Below the pieces are notes generated by a model. The model had not been told where the DNA came from. It did not search any database and saw nothing but the letters and a program-made list of their open reading frames with translations. Source: Chryseobacterium sp. (GTDB lineage Bacteria; Bacteroidota; Bacteroidia; Flavobacteriales; Weeksellaceae). From it: 64,000 nt of DNA. Position numbers and translations under genes: made by a program. Of this stretch, positions 34,803 to 42,939 are shown one piece after another (the stretch's first letter is position 1; each line of letters opens with the position of its first letter). The DNA lies in the NCBI GenBank assembly GCA_031286615.1, contig JAITUA010000003.1:310001-374000 (forward strand), written 5' to 3'.

Positions 34803-35433
34803 AAAAATTATTATTGCTGATGATCATTTTGTAGTGAGATTGGGAACCACCCTTATTTTGGAATCCCACTACAAAGATGTGAAGATTTCTTACGCAGAAT
34901 CTTACACAGATCTGACAGATCAGCTACTCATTGAGAAATTTGACTTATTGATCCTGGATATCAATATGCCGGAGAGTAAATATCTGAGCATGATAGGTGA
35001 AGTAAAAAAAATACAGCCTGATCTTAAGATTCTTGTGTTTTCAGTGTATGACAATGATATTGCAGTACAGTATATCATTGAAGGGGCCGACGGATATATT
35101 AATAAATTATGTGATGAAAGTAATATTCTGAAAGCAGTAGAAAACATTTTTGAAACCGGAACTTACTATTCCCCGGATATTGTAAAAAAACTGGTTTCTT
35201 CAGCTAAAAAAGACACACCTATCAACCCGATAGAAGCTTTATCCCAAAGAGAAAAGGAAATATTTGATTTATTAATAAAAGGATACGGTAATATTGAGAT
35301 CTCGAATGAACTCAACCTGCACCTTTCTACAGTAAGTACTTACAAAGCTAGAGTCTATAAAAAACTGAACATCAAAAACACAGTAGATCTTGTACGGTTA
35401 GGAGATAAAAACCAGGTACACAAATACAAATAA
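34795..35433 (+). CDS. NarL/LuxR-type response regulator
   Basis: 212 residues. Receiver domain with acidic pocket (IIADDHF) and phospho-acceptor D55 in LILDINMPES, then a LuxR HTH (LSQREKEIFDLLIKGYGNIE, SNELNLHLSTVSTYKARVYK). The ATG overlaps the kinase gene by 8 bases, so the pair is translationally coupled. A decayed fragment of a very similar receiver domain lies at about 52882-53045. Targets may include the divergent GINTT gene; that is inference. Confidence 0.9.
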   Translation: MDRKIIIADDHFVVRLGTTLILESHYKDVKISYAESYTDLTDQLLIEKFDLLILDINMPESKYLSMIGEVKKIQPDLKILVFSVYDNDIAVQYIIEGADGYINKLCDESNILKAVENIFETGTYYSPDIVKKLVSSAKKDTPINPIEALSQREKEIFDLLIKGYGNIEISNELNLHLSTVSTYKARVYKKLNIKNTVDLVRLGDKNQVHKYK

Positions 35434-35475
35434 TCACGAACATTATAATAAACACTAAGATGTAATACCAAACTA

Positions 35476-35509
35476 AATGCCCAATATTAATCTGATATTG
35501 GGCATTTTC
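35476..35509 (+). terminator. Terminator of the two-component operon
   Basis: Perfect 12-base arms AATGCCCAATAT (35476-35487) and ATATTGGGCATT (35495-35506), 7-base loop, followed by TTT. Confidence 0.8.
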
Positions 35510-35761
35510 CACTTTTAATCAGCAAATAATGATGTTATTATTTCATCACTCATTCTCCTTGAAGCAATTTCATAGCTTCTTTTTCATAATTTATTGTAGG
35601 GCAGATACAACCGTTGTTGTATCCTTCTTAATAAATTCAATTTAAATTAATTTATAAAATCTATTAATAAAATAAAATCAATAGACAAATTCTAATTCAA
35701 TAAAAATAAGACTTATAAAATCATAATCAAATCTGACCCGTGACAATTAAATTCGCTATTC

Positions 35762-35820
35762 CTGTAGTTTAATAACTACAGTGTTTATCATTTATTAGAT
35801 GAAAGAATTACCTAGTTTTG
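35762..35820 (+). promoter_or_regulatory. Promoter and upstream palindrome of the thioredoxin-like gene
   Basis: -7 box TAGTTTTG (35813-35820). Upstream is a perfect palindrome, CTGTAGTT (35762-35769) and AACTACAG (35774-35781), without a T tract, so an operator is possible. The rest of 35510-35761 holds nothing I can call. Confidence 0.45.
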
Positions 35821-35831
35821 CAAAAAAATAA

Positions 35832-36356
35832 ATGTTAAAAAAAATAATATTAATGATAATTATTCCAGCAGCAGCTATTTTCCTGGGATTAAAATTCATC
35901 AAAATAAGTACTGTTGCTCCACCTATTATAGTTAATCGGCTTAAAACAAAATTCTCCGGAAGTATTGAAGATAGCCCTTTCCAAAAAGAATATCTGAATA
36001 AAGATGGACTCGTTGTGGTAAATGTTTGGGCCACATGGTGTAAACCCTGCATTAAGGAAATTCCTACTTTCAAAAAAATAAGTAAAGAGAACCCAAACAT
36101 AAAGTTTGTTTTTTTATCTATTGATGAGGATCCTGAAAAATTAAAATCTTTTCTTGCAAAGAATATAATAAACGATATTACACTTCAGAATATAGAATAC
36201 ATTGATGCTATCAAAACCTTTTTGGGTGGAAATGGCCTGTTTGAAAACAGTTCCATTCCATTAACTTTTATTATTAAAGATGGAAAAGTAATAGATAAAA
36301 ATGTAGGCAGTATAGATTACAATGAGTTTACCGCTCAATTGAAAACAATCCAATAA
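35832..36356 (+). CDS. TlpA-like membrane-anchored thioredoxin
   Basis: 174 residues. The N-terminal hydrophobic segment (about 4-21) acts as a membrane anchor or uncleaved signal. The thioredoxin-like domain has the active site WATWCKPC (C70, C73) and a cis-proline loop (SSIPLTFII). TlpA/ResA-type proteins reduce disulphides in the periplasm. Monocistronic, with its own -7 box 12 bases upstream of the ATG. Confidence 0.85.
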   Translation: MLKKIILMIIIPAAAIFLGLKFIKISTVAPPIIVNRLKTKFSGSIEDSPFQKEYLNKDGLVVVNVWATWCKPCIKEIPTFKKISKENPNIKFVFLSIDEDPEKLKSFLAKNIINDITLQNIEYIDAIKTFLGGNGLFENSSIPLTFIIKDGKVIDKNVGSIDYNEFTAQLKTIQ

Positions 36357-36604
36357 AATCCACCATTTATTTTAAATACAAACATTCACATTAACTGAAC
36401 CTCTGGAAAACTGAGAGTTACGGATGTTGAACAGCGGTTATACAAGATAGGCATATCGCTTATCTTTTTAAGATCTATCTAAAATTAAAAATATCTTATT
36501 TTTTTGAGATGCTTTTGAGCGGCAAACATTGAGACATTCTGTAATTTTTTTAAAAAAACAGAAAAAAATAATTCAAAATAATGGGACTTTGAATCTTTTT
36601 TCAA

Positions 36605-36684
36605 TACATTTGCGGCTTGATTATCTCATTAATTTGAGTTTCATGGTTATTAGTTTTATCCCCAGGATTACTGGGGATTTTTTA
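36605..36684 (+). ncRNA. Candidate small RNA with own promoter-like box and terminator
   Basis: TACATTTG (36605-36612) fits the -7 consensus. About 46 bases downstream is a strong terminator: ATCCCCAG (36658-36665), loop GATTA, CTGGGGAT (36671-36678), then TTTTTT. A smaller CTCA/TGAG hairpin lies between. No convincing protein is encoded, although a 66-codon frame (36529-36729) crosses the region. The result would be a ~65-70 base transcript in the otherwise empty 36357-36797 interval. The -33 spacing is poor, so this remains a candidate. Confidence 0.35.
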
Positions 36685-36741
36685 TTTGATCAATCCCGTA
36701 CAGTAGAATACTCATTTACAATCCGATAGGACATAAAAAAA

Positions 36742-36769
36742 TCCATTTCCGGAAAATTCCGGAAATGGA
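36742..36769 (-). terminator. Terminator of the ferritin-like gene pair
   Basis: Perfect 13-base arms TCCATTTCCGGAA (36742-36754) and TTCCGGAAATGGA (36757-36769), followed on the minus strand by a T run. Confidence 0.85.
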
Positions 36770-36797
36770 CACCACTTTATCATCATCCAAATCACAA

Positions 36798-37613
36798 CTA
36801 AACTATGAACAAGGAGGCAATAGTTTGTGCATCGCTGCCACTTAATACTTCATCATAAGCCGCAGAACCTGCTGCCGCTCCAAATAAAGTTCCCGTATTA
36901 TAACCCGCCTGATTTACATTGTCTTCTCCTGCATACACAGGATTGGTTGCGGATGGCATACTTCCTCCGTCTGCAAGCTCAATCCATCCTTTATTGGCTC
37001 TCATTCTTCTTACCTGTGAAGCATGTCTGGCTTCAACAGAGTGAATCTGTAATGCTGCCTGAAGCACAACCTTGTTAGACATTACATTTCCAGCCTGTCC
37101 TTTATAAGCTCTTACTCCGGTATCTTCAAAAGCCTGGGCAAGAATAAGAAACTGATTATAATCTGTAAAAGGCGAAAAATTTCCGCTTGCTGTAAAGTCA
37201 AACGTTGGTTTACTTCCCGGTGTTGTACCAAGAGAAGTCAGTGTACTTTTAAGAAAGTTGACATGAGCCGATTCATGTTTTGATATCTGCATAAAAACAG
37301 TTCTGTCACCAGTGGGGATCAATCCTGGTGTGGATAGCCCTATGCTGTAATATTCATTTTCAAGATATTCCAGAACCAATGCCAATTGTAAAGCATCTGT
37401 CAGGGTACTTTTTAAAGCGAAACCTGTTAAATTCGTTGTTGTAGTTTCCGCTTTGGCGGAGGTTGCCATCAATGTTCCTAATCCAAGCGGTACAGCTGCT
37501 GCAGCTGTCTTTTTCCCGAATAATGACATATTCGTAATGGTTTCCAGTCTTGAAGCTTCCGTTGTGAAAAATTTATCATAAGAAAGCTTATCCAGTAATC
37601 TAAGAATATTCAT
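36798..37613 (-). CDS. Ferritin-like domain protein (second gene of pair)
   Basis: 271 residues. A leader-like N-terminus (about 1-55) precedes a four-helix ferritin-like bundle. The bundle has repeated carboxylate/histidine motifs: LEYLENEYYSIGL, KHESAHVNFLKS, QAFEDTGVRAYKG and HSVEARHASQVRRM. These resemble desiccation-related/ferritin-like proteins rather than storage ferritins. It lies 24 bases behind its homologue at 37638, so the two are a cotranscribed pair. Probably a periplasmic di-iron protein; role unknown. Confidence 0.85.
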   Translation of the reverse strand: MNILRLLDKLSYDKFFTTEASRLETITNMSLFGKKTAAAAVPLGLGTLMATSAKAETTTTNLTGFALKSTLTDALQLALVLEYLENEYYSIGLSTPGLIPTGDRTVFMQISKHESAHVNFLKSTLTSLGTTPGSKPTFDFTASGNFSPFTDYNQFLILAQAFEDTGVRAYKGQAGNVMSNKVVLQAALQIHSVEARHASQVRRMRANKGWIELADGGSMPSATNPVYAGEDNVNQAGYNTGTLFGAAAGSAAYDEVLSGSDAQTIASLFIV

Positions 37614-37637
37614 AATGTAATTTTTAAAGGTGAATGA

Positions 37638-38348
37638 TTAATTAATACCTCTTTCTTTCCAGGTAAAAGGGGTTTTGATAAATGCTCCGGCAGCCATCAC
37701 AATATCTTTAGGCTCTTTTGCAAGGTCAAGTCCGTTTGCATCGATCACATCATCTCCCGAAAAATCAGCAGATCCTGGATTGATCAAATTTCTGATAGCA
37801 GAAGCATGTCTGGCCTCCACCGAAACTATTTTCCCGGCAATCACCAGATAAGCCGGATTGGAAATATATTTCCCTGCCCCATTATAGGCCGCTACTCCTG
37901 TATCTTCCAAAGCTTTTGCCGTGGCTAATACAGAATTACGATCATTAAAATTCACATTTGGATACTGAAATTCCAGTTTGGGAAGCACATGGTCTGTCGC
38001 ACCGCTGATAGCTGCTTTAAAGAAATCCCGGTGAATCACTTCATGATGGTAAAGGTCTGTGAAAACTTCTTTCTCAATACTGGAGATTCCCGTATAAAAA
38101 TTATTGACCACTTTCGTATAAAAATCTGCTTCCAGCTGCTCAAGTGCATAAGCGTAGTTTAATATTCCTACGTCCCCTGTCCCAAGATCATACTTTGATT
38201 CATCTATGATCTGAAAATCATCATTGTCATCACATCCTATGAAAGTAAGACCTGCGATAGCTAATCCTACTCCGCTTAATTTTAAAAAGTTTCTTCTACT
38301 TGTATCAAGGGTAGCTCCCTGATTAGAAACCTGAATTGTTTTTTTCAT
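37638..38348 (-). CDS. Tat-exported ferritin-like lipoprotein (first gene of pair)
   Basis: 236 residues. The N-terminus has a twin-arginine motif (SRRNFLKLSG) followed by a lipobox-like FIGC (cysteine at about residue 39), so export by Tat and lipid attachment are likely. The ferritin-like bundle has ALEQLEADFYTKVV, HHEVIHRDFFKAA, KALEDTGVAAYNG and VSVEARHASAIRNL. Paralogous to the downstream gene; together they may form a heteromeric di-iron complex. The Tat signal suggests folding with metal before export. Confidence 0.85.
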   Translation of the reverse strand: MKKTIQVSNQGATLDTSRRNFLKLSGVGLAIAGLTFIGCDDNDDFQIIDESKYDLGTGDVGILNYAYALEQLEADFYTKVVNNFYTGISSIEKEVFTDLYHHEVIHRDFFKAAISGATDHVLPKLEFQYPNVNFNDRNSVLATAKALEDTGVAAYNGAGKYISNPAYLVIAGKIVSVEARHASAIRNLINPGSADFSGDDVIDANGLDLAKEPKDIVMAAGAFIKTPFTWKERGIN

Positions 38349-38384
38349 ATTATTATTTTTTAGTGTTAGGATATTTAAAAAACA

Positions 38385-38412
38385 AAAACAGCATATTCCG
38401 GTATGCTGTTTT
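38385..38412 (-). terminator. Terminator of the fasciclin gene
   Basis: Perfect 11-base arms AAAACAGCATA (38385-38395) and TATGCTGTTTT (38402-38412), 6-base loop and a T run on the minus strand. It separates fasciclin from the ferritin-like pair. Confidence 0.8.
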
Positions 38413-38425
38413 ATATCTTAAAGGA

Positions 38426-38995
38426 TTAAGGCATTAAAACTGTATCAATTACATGAATCACCCCGTTTGATTGGTTCACATCTGCGATGGTCACTTTGGC
38501 ACTGTTTCCTTTTGCATCTTTTATGTAAAGGTCTTTTCCTTTTGTCCAGAATGTAAGATCTTCTCCCTGTACAGTTTTCATCATGCTTTTTCCGTTTCCT
38601 GCTTTTACTGCAGCCCAGATTTCTTTAGCGCTGTATTTTCCAGGAAGAACATGATATGTCAATATGCTTGTGAGCATTGCTTTATTTTCAGGTTTTACAA
38701 GATTTTCCACTGTTCCTTTCGGAAGTTTTGCAAAAGCAGCATCTGTGGGTGCCAGTACGGTAAAAGGTCCTGCTCCCTGCAATGTTTCTACCAGACCGGC
38801 AGCTTTCACTGCGGCAACAAGGGTTTTATGATCCTTGGAATTGACTGCGTTTTCAATAATATTTTTGGATGGATACATGGCTGCTCCTCCTACCATTACT
38901 GTTTTTTCTTTCATCGTTTGTGCTGTTACCTTCCCGCTAAAAGCAAATGATAAAGCAACCATTGCTAAAACTGTGATTTTCGATTGTGTGTTCAT
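38426..38995 (-). CDS. Secreted fasciclin (FAS1) domain protein
   Basis: 189 residues. A signal peptide (ends KVTAQ) and one FAS1 domain, identified by its two conserved boxes: GPFTVLAPTDAAFAKLP and ILTYHVLPGKYSA, plus the C-terminal NGVIHVIDTVLMP. FAS1 domains mediate adhesion. The gene faces away from an ECF sigma/anti-sigma pair, an association often seen for FAS1 proteins. Confidence 0.9.
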   Translation of the reverse strand: MNTQSKITVLAMVALSFAFSGKVTAQTMKEKTVMVGGAAMYPSKNIIENAVNSKDHKTLVAAVKAAGLVETLQGAGPFTVLAPTDAAFAKLPKGTVENLVKPENKAMLTSILTYHVLPGKYSAKEIWAAVKAGNGKSMMKTVQGEDLTFWTKGKDLYIKDAKGNSAKVTIADVNQSNGVIHVIDTVLMP

Positions 38996-39368
38996 TGCGT
39001 TATTTTTTAATTAATTATAGTTAATTGTGTGTTTAATGTCATTTACGAGGTTGGTTTTATTTTAGATTGAAAAAAAATGAAATTATTTTTAACAAACTGA
39101 TTTACAGGTATTTATTTTTTAGCCAAAATAACTTAAACATATAAAACTTATTTAAAATCGGTTTTTATAGATTTTCAGACGTATAAGAATTTTTAATAAA
39201 AAAAAGCTCTGTCCTTTCTGGAAATGTGAGATAAAGCGGTACTAAAGACAAGTGCAGTTCTTGAAGCAGGGTTTTTATATTCAATATTTTTTAGTGATTT
39301 CTTAAAAATCATGTACGAAACAAAAGATAGATTGTATTTTATTGACTATATGTTTTATTTTATTACAT
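38996..39368. other. Intergenic region between divergent fasciclin and sigma factor genes
   Basis: 373 very AT-rich bases. TTG at 39342-39344, 19 bases, then TACATTTG (39364-39371) would be a good promoter for the sigma factor operon. However, it overlaps the only ordinary in-frame start for that gene. Nothing else is recognisable. Confidence 0.35.
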
Positions 39369-39938
39369 TTGAACAGAAAAATAAAAGCTATTAAAACAAT
39401 CTATTCGGAAGAGGAACTTATCGTTTTATTAAAAGAAAAAAACGAAACCGGTTTTCATTATCTGTATGACCACTATTCCGGTGCGCTGTACGGAATCATT
39501 CTCCGAATCGTTCAGTCTAAAGAATATACTGAAGAAGTGATTCAGGATGTTTTTGTTAAAATATGGAACTCTATCCATCAGTACGACGCTTCCAAAGGGA
39601 GATTTTACACCTGGATGATCAATATTGCAAGAAATACGGCTATTGATTATTTAAAGTCTAAAGGATTCCAAAATGAGCTTAAAAACCAACCACTTCCAGA
39701 TTTCGTATATAATACTACAGAACTTTCAACGGTCAATAATTCATCCGACTATATCGGCTTTAACAATGTGCTTGAAGGACTGGAAACAGACAAGCAGGAA
39801 CTTATAAATCTTGCTTATTATCAGGGATATACCCAGAATGAAATATCTGAAAAGCTGAAGATACCGCTGGGAACCGTGAAAACGAAAATGCGTAATGCAC
39901 TGATGAAATTAAAAGATTTGCTAAAAGATTATCAATAA
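39369..39938 (+). CDS. ECF sigma factor (SigK-like), start uncertain
   Basis: About 190 residues. Region 2 reads DVFVKIWNSIHQYDASKGRF, YTWMINIARNTAIDYL; region 4 reads GYTQNEISEKLKIPLGTVKT, KMRNALMKLK. The frame has no ATG near its beginning. TTG at 39369 (MNRKIKAIKT) is used here, but it is the end of a -7-like TACATTTG, and an atypical ATT near 39390 is possible. It directs RNA polymerase to stress promoters and is followed after one base by its probable anti-sigma factor. Confidence 0.85.
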   Translation: MNRKIKAIKTIYSEEELIVLLKEKNETGFHYLYDHYSGALYGIILRIVQSKEYTEEVIQDVFVKIWNSIHQYDASKGRFYTWMINIARNTAIDYLKSKGFQNELKNQPLPDFVYNTTELSTVNNSSDYIGFNNVLEGLETDKQELINLAYYQGYTQNEISEKLKIPLGTVKTKMRNALMKLKDLLKDYQ

Positions 39939-39939
39939 A

Positions 39940-40761
39940 TTGAACACAAAAGAATACATATCATCCGGAATTATAGAATCTTATATTCTTGGCCATGCTT
40001 CTCCTGAGGAAGCGGGGATTTTGGAGTGTGTGATGAAGAATAATGCTGAAGTAAAAGCTGCTTTTGAAGAAGCACAAAAAACTTTGGAACATCTTGCTAC
40101 CGCTCAGGCTGTAACACCTCCAAGTGATTTGAAATCTAAGATCTGGAATAAAATTCAGCAGGAACAGACTGTGGAAGAAGCAACCCCTGTTGTTTCAACA
40201 GACATTCCGGAAATAAAAGACAATAAAGAAACTCCAGAAAGAGTAAGTATTCAGGGAAATACACGCTGGAAAACCTATGCAATAGCCGCGTCCGCATTGT
40301 TCCTGATCAGTGTTGCGGGCAATTTATTCTGGATGAATAGCCAATCGTCCAATAAAAAGGAAATCGCTTTGCTGGCTGCAGAAAAACAAGCTCAGGATCA
40401 GGCAATGAAAAAAATGAACCGTAAGATTGATATGTTCTCCAATCCTGATATGCAGATGGTAATGCTGAAGGGGGTTGAAAAGCATACGGATTCCAAAGCA
40501 ATGGTTTTCTGGGATAAAAAAACAAAAGAAGTTTATCTGAACGCAGAAAAACTTCCTAAAGCTCCTACAGGAATGCAATATCAGCTTTGGGCTATCGAAG
40601 ACGGGCAGCCTGTAAGTGCAGGAATGTATACCGAAGATAAGGACAGCAGAATTGCATTGGCCAATATTTCCAACGCTCAGGCTTTTGCCATTACCCTCGA
40701 AAAAGAAGGCGGCAGTAAAGTTCCTACCATGGAGAATATGTTTGTAATGGGTGAAATTTAA
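39940..40761 (+). CDS. RskA-type anti-sigma factor
   Basis: 273 residues from TTG at 39940; the next ATG would remove the conserved N-terminal sigma-binding part (YISSGIIESYILGHASPEEA). One transmembrane helix (about 108-130, TYAIAASALFLISVAGNLFW) leads to an extracytoplasmic RskA domain, with YQLWAIEDGQPVSAGMYT and FAITLEKEGGS. It should hold the sigma factor at the membrane until signalled. The single base between the two genes and the shared TTG start point to translational coupling. Confidence 0.9.
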   Translation: MNTKEYISSGIIESYILGHASPEEAGILECVMKNNAEVKAAFEEAQKTLEHLATAQAVTPPSDLKSKIWNKIQQEQTVEEATPVVSTDIPEIKDNKETPERVSIQGNTRWKTYAIAASALFLISVAGNLFWMNSQSSNKKEIALLAAEKQAQDQAMKKMNRKIDMFSNPDMQMVMLKGVEKHTDSKAMVFWDKKTKEVYLNAEKLPKAPTGMQYQLWAIEDGQPVSAGMYTEDKDSRIALANISNAQAFAITLEKEGGSKVPTMENMFVMGEI

Positions 40762-40773
40762 AACACTTCTTTA

Positions 40774-42573
40774 TCAATTCCCAAAGTTCACAAAATGAGG
40801 AACATCCGTTGCAAAATTATTCATTGGCAACAGATTGTTTCTATTGCTGTTAAAATCAAAAACCGAATTATTATCAAACGGAACCCGTGGATAATACATG
40901 AAAGAAATCTGAATTCTGTTGAAAACCAGGTACGGATTATTAATCAATACCCCAATCCCAATTTTTGTATTTGCCCTTGTTTTCAATAGCTTATCATCAG
41001 GCATTCCCAACCACCCTACTGCTGTTGTTAAATAAGGACTGAAGTGAAAATTTTTCCACGTTTTATTAATGAATAATTGAAGCTGATATCTTAAAACCAG
41101 TTTTTTAGTTCCGATATAATCAGAATTATAAACAGGAAACTCATCTGTGGAAGAAAGATTGATCCTGTCTTTATAAGAATAATTGTGCTGTGGATTTCCT
41201 AAAGCTATCGTTGGAGAAAAGAAATGTCTTGCTTTGGCAAATTTCCAATCCATTAGATTCGTAAAGTATGTTCCATCCACACGGAAAGACTCGCGATTTT
41301 GACTGTCTTCATTAAAAAAACGTCCAAACTGCCCTTTCACAGTAAAGTACCCCAACTTTGTAAAAGTACCATAAGAAGCAGAAATTCCCACATAAGGGTT
41401 CACTTCTTTATTTCTTGATAAACCTCCTGCAATAATGTTCACCGAATTACCGTACGCAACATCTTCCGGCAAATCATATTGAAAAATATTTCTCTGAACC
41501 GAAAAATTCCTGTGGATAAAACCAACAGACATCAGAAAACTGTTGTAAGAACTAAAATATTTATACTGGTCTATTCCCGGACTGTCTTTATACTGATAAT
41601 TCTGAAATCGCCCTATTATCGCAATATTACTGGATACTTTTTCGTTAGGATCCGATGAAACGGGAATCTGATAACCACCCCATAAATCCTGGCTGTACAC
41701 TTTGATCTGAACTTCCGGAAATGCAGTATCGGTTTCTGTGGGAAGTAAAACTTTCCGTTTAAAATATTCAAATGTAAAACCACCCGCCCATTTTGTCAAA
41801 GGTGAGAAAAAGTCTCTTCTTAAGCTGAAATTAATTCTTTCATTTTTTGAAAAATCTCTTTCCCCAAGAATCTGCGCATTGATATAAGTTCCCAAAAGGT
41901 TATAGGTTGTATAGCTTCCCAAAAGATAATCCTGCTTTTCTTTGGAATCGTTTCTGTAAAGGAAATCAAGGGTGTGGCCTAATCCCAATACATTTTCCTC
42001 AGTAGCTCCGAGACCAATTTTACTCCCGGAATAACTGATTCTAGGTTTCAGACTCCAGGAATCCAGGACTTTTACCACAACATCAATAGAATCTTTGCTG
42101 GAAGTACTGTCTGAAACACTGATATTAACTCTGTTGACAAATGGCATTGCTCTAAGCAAACGCTCGGATTCATAAAGTTTCTGGGCGTTATATTCTTCAC
42201 CTTCTTCAAAAAGCAAATAATTATTTACGGTAGAATTTCTTGTATTGGCATGAAGATGATCTGCTACCCAATCATACCATCTGGCCTTTTCTTTAGTGTC
42301 TTTAGAGCCATATCCAAAAGGGTCAATGGTTTCGATCCTGATTTTTCTGATATACTTTTTGTTGTAAGCTTCCTGAGACAGTTTTTCTGTCCTGGACTTC
42401 ACAGAAGTAGAATCCGGCTCTCTACGAAATATAAAGCGGTGAATGAATTTGGTAACCTTTCTCTTATCCGAAAATTCTTCTATTTTGTAATACAATGAGT
42501 CTTTCTTCTCCTGCGCATGTAAAAAGAAAAAACCAGTTAAAAAGAAAATCAGAGTTACAGCTGTTCTAGTCAT
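40774..42573 (-). CDS. Outer-membrane beta-barrel protein with POTRA-like N-terminus
   Basis: 599 residues. Signal peptide (ends LHAQ), a ~170-residue region with POTRA-like features (YNKKYIRKIRIETIDPFGYG; NAQKLYESERLLRAMPFVNR) and then repeated aromatic amphipathic strands to the C-terminus. It looks like a BamA/TamA-related barrel with a short POTRA part. It could be an outer-membrane assembly or export factor of unknown substrate. It converges with the anti-sigma gene and appears monocistronic. Confidence 0.75.
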   Translation of the reverse strand: MTRTAVTLIFFLTGFFFLHAQEKKDSLYYKIEEFSDKRKVTKFIHRFIFRREPDSTSVKSRTEKLSQEAYNKKYIRKIRIETIDPFGYGSKDTKEKARWYDWVADHLHANTRNSTVNNYLLFEEGEEYNAQKLYESERLLRAMPFVNRVNISVSDSTSSKDSIDVVVKVLDSWSLKPRISYSGSKIGLGATEENVLGLGHTLDFLYRNDSKEKQDYLLGSYTTYNLLGTYINAQILGERDFSKNERINFSLRRDFFSPLTKWAGGFTFEYFKRKVLLPTETDTAFPEVQIKVYSQDLWGGYQIPVSSDPNEKVSSNIAIIGRFQNYQYKDSPGIDQYKYFSSYNSFLMSVGFIHRNFSVQRNIFQYDLPEDVAYGNSVNIIAGGLSRNKEVNPYVGISASYGTFTKLGYFTVKGQFGRFFNEDSQNRESFRVDGTYFTNLMDWKFAKARHFFSPTIALGNPQHNYSYKDRINLSSTDEFPVYNSDYIGTKKLVLRYQLQLFINKTWKNFHFSPYLTTAVGWLGMPDDKLLKTRANTKIGIGVLINNPYLVFNRIQISFMYYPRVPFDNNSVFDFNSNRNNLLPMNNFATDVPHFVNFGN

Positions 42574-42939
42574 TAGTCATCAAAATTCAGTTCAGTTTGT
42601 TGTATCAATTTATACGCCAACAGGCCTTTAAAACGGGCCAGAATTAGAAAATTTTTATTTAATAATTAAATCTAAGTTAAAATTCTCTTTCAATGGAAAA
42701 AAAATTAAGTTTGAAATAACATAATTACTAATAATCACCAGAATACAATTGTAACAAAAAGCCCTCTCAAAGAGAAGGCTAAAAATCTAGATCGTTTAAT
42801 GTTTGGGAGTAAATTTTTAACCCTATTTCATACATCATTTTAAAGCGCTATGACTATTTGATGATTATAATTTATATATCCTCTCTTCCTGCTTTAATAA
42901 GATTATGAATTAAAGTTTTACTATTAACAGCCTTTTATA
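42574..42939 (-). other. Intergenic region with a weak terminator
   Basis: 366 bases. AGCCCTCTC (42760-42768) and GAGAAGGCT (42772-42780) form a stem with one G-U pair on the minus strand followed by TTTTTG, possibly terminating the metzincin gene at 42940. Otherwise nothing recognisable. Confidence 0.4.

Noticed and set aside
35550-35627. Minus-strand 25-codon frame (EGYNNGCICPTINYEKEAMK, then LLQGE) that looks coding
   Set aside because: It is preceded by a stop, too short to align with anything by eye, and no start is present; possibly a gene remnant, but not supportable.
36529-36729. 66-codon plus-strand frame
   Set aside because: It runs through the promoter-like box and terminator of the small RNA candidate, with no protein-like pattern.
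40307-40578. Minus-strand open frames inside the anti-sigma factor gene
   Set aside because: Shadows of the real gene; cysteine- and phenylalanine-rich with no coherent fold.
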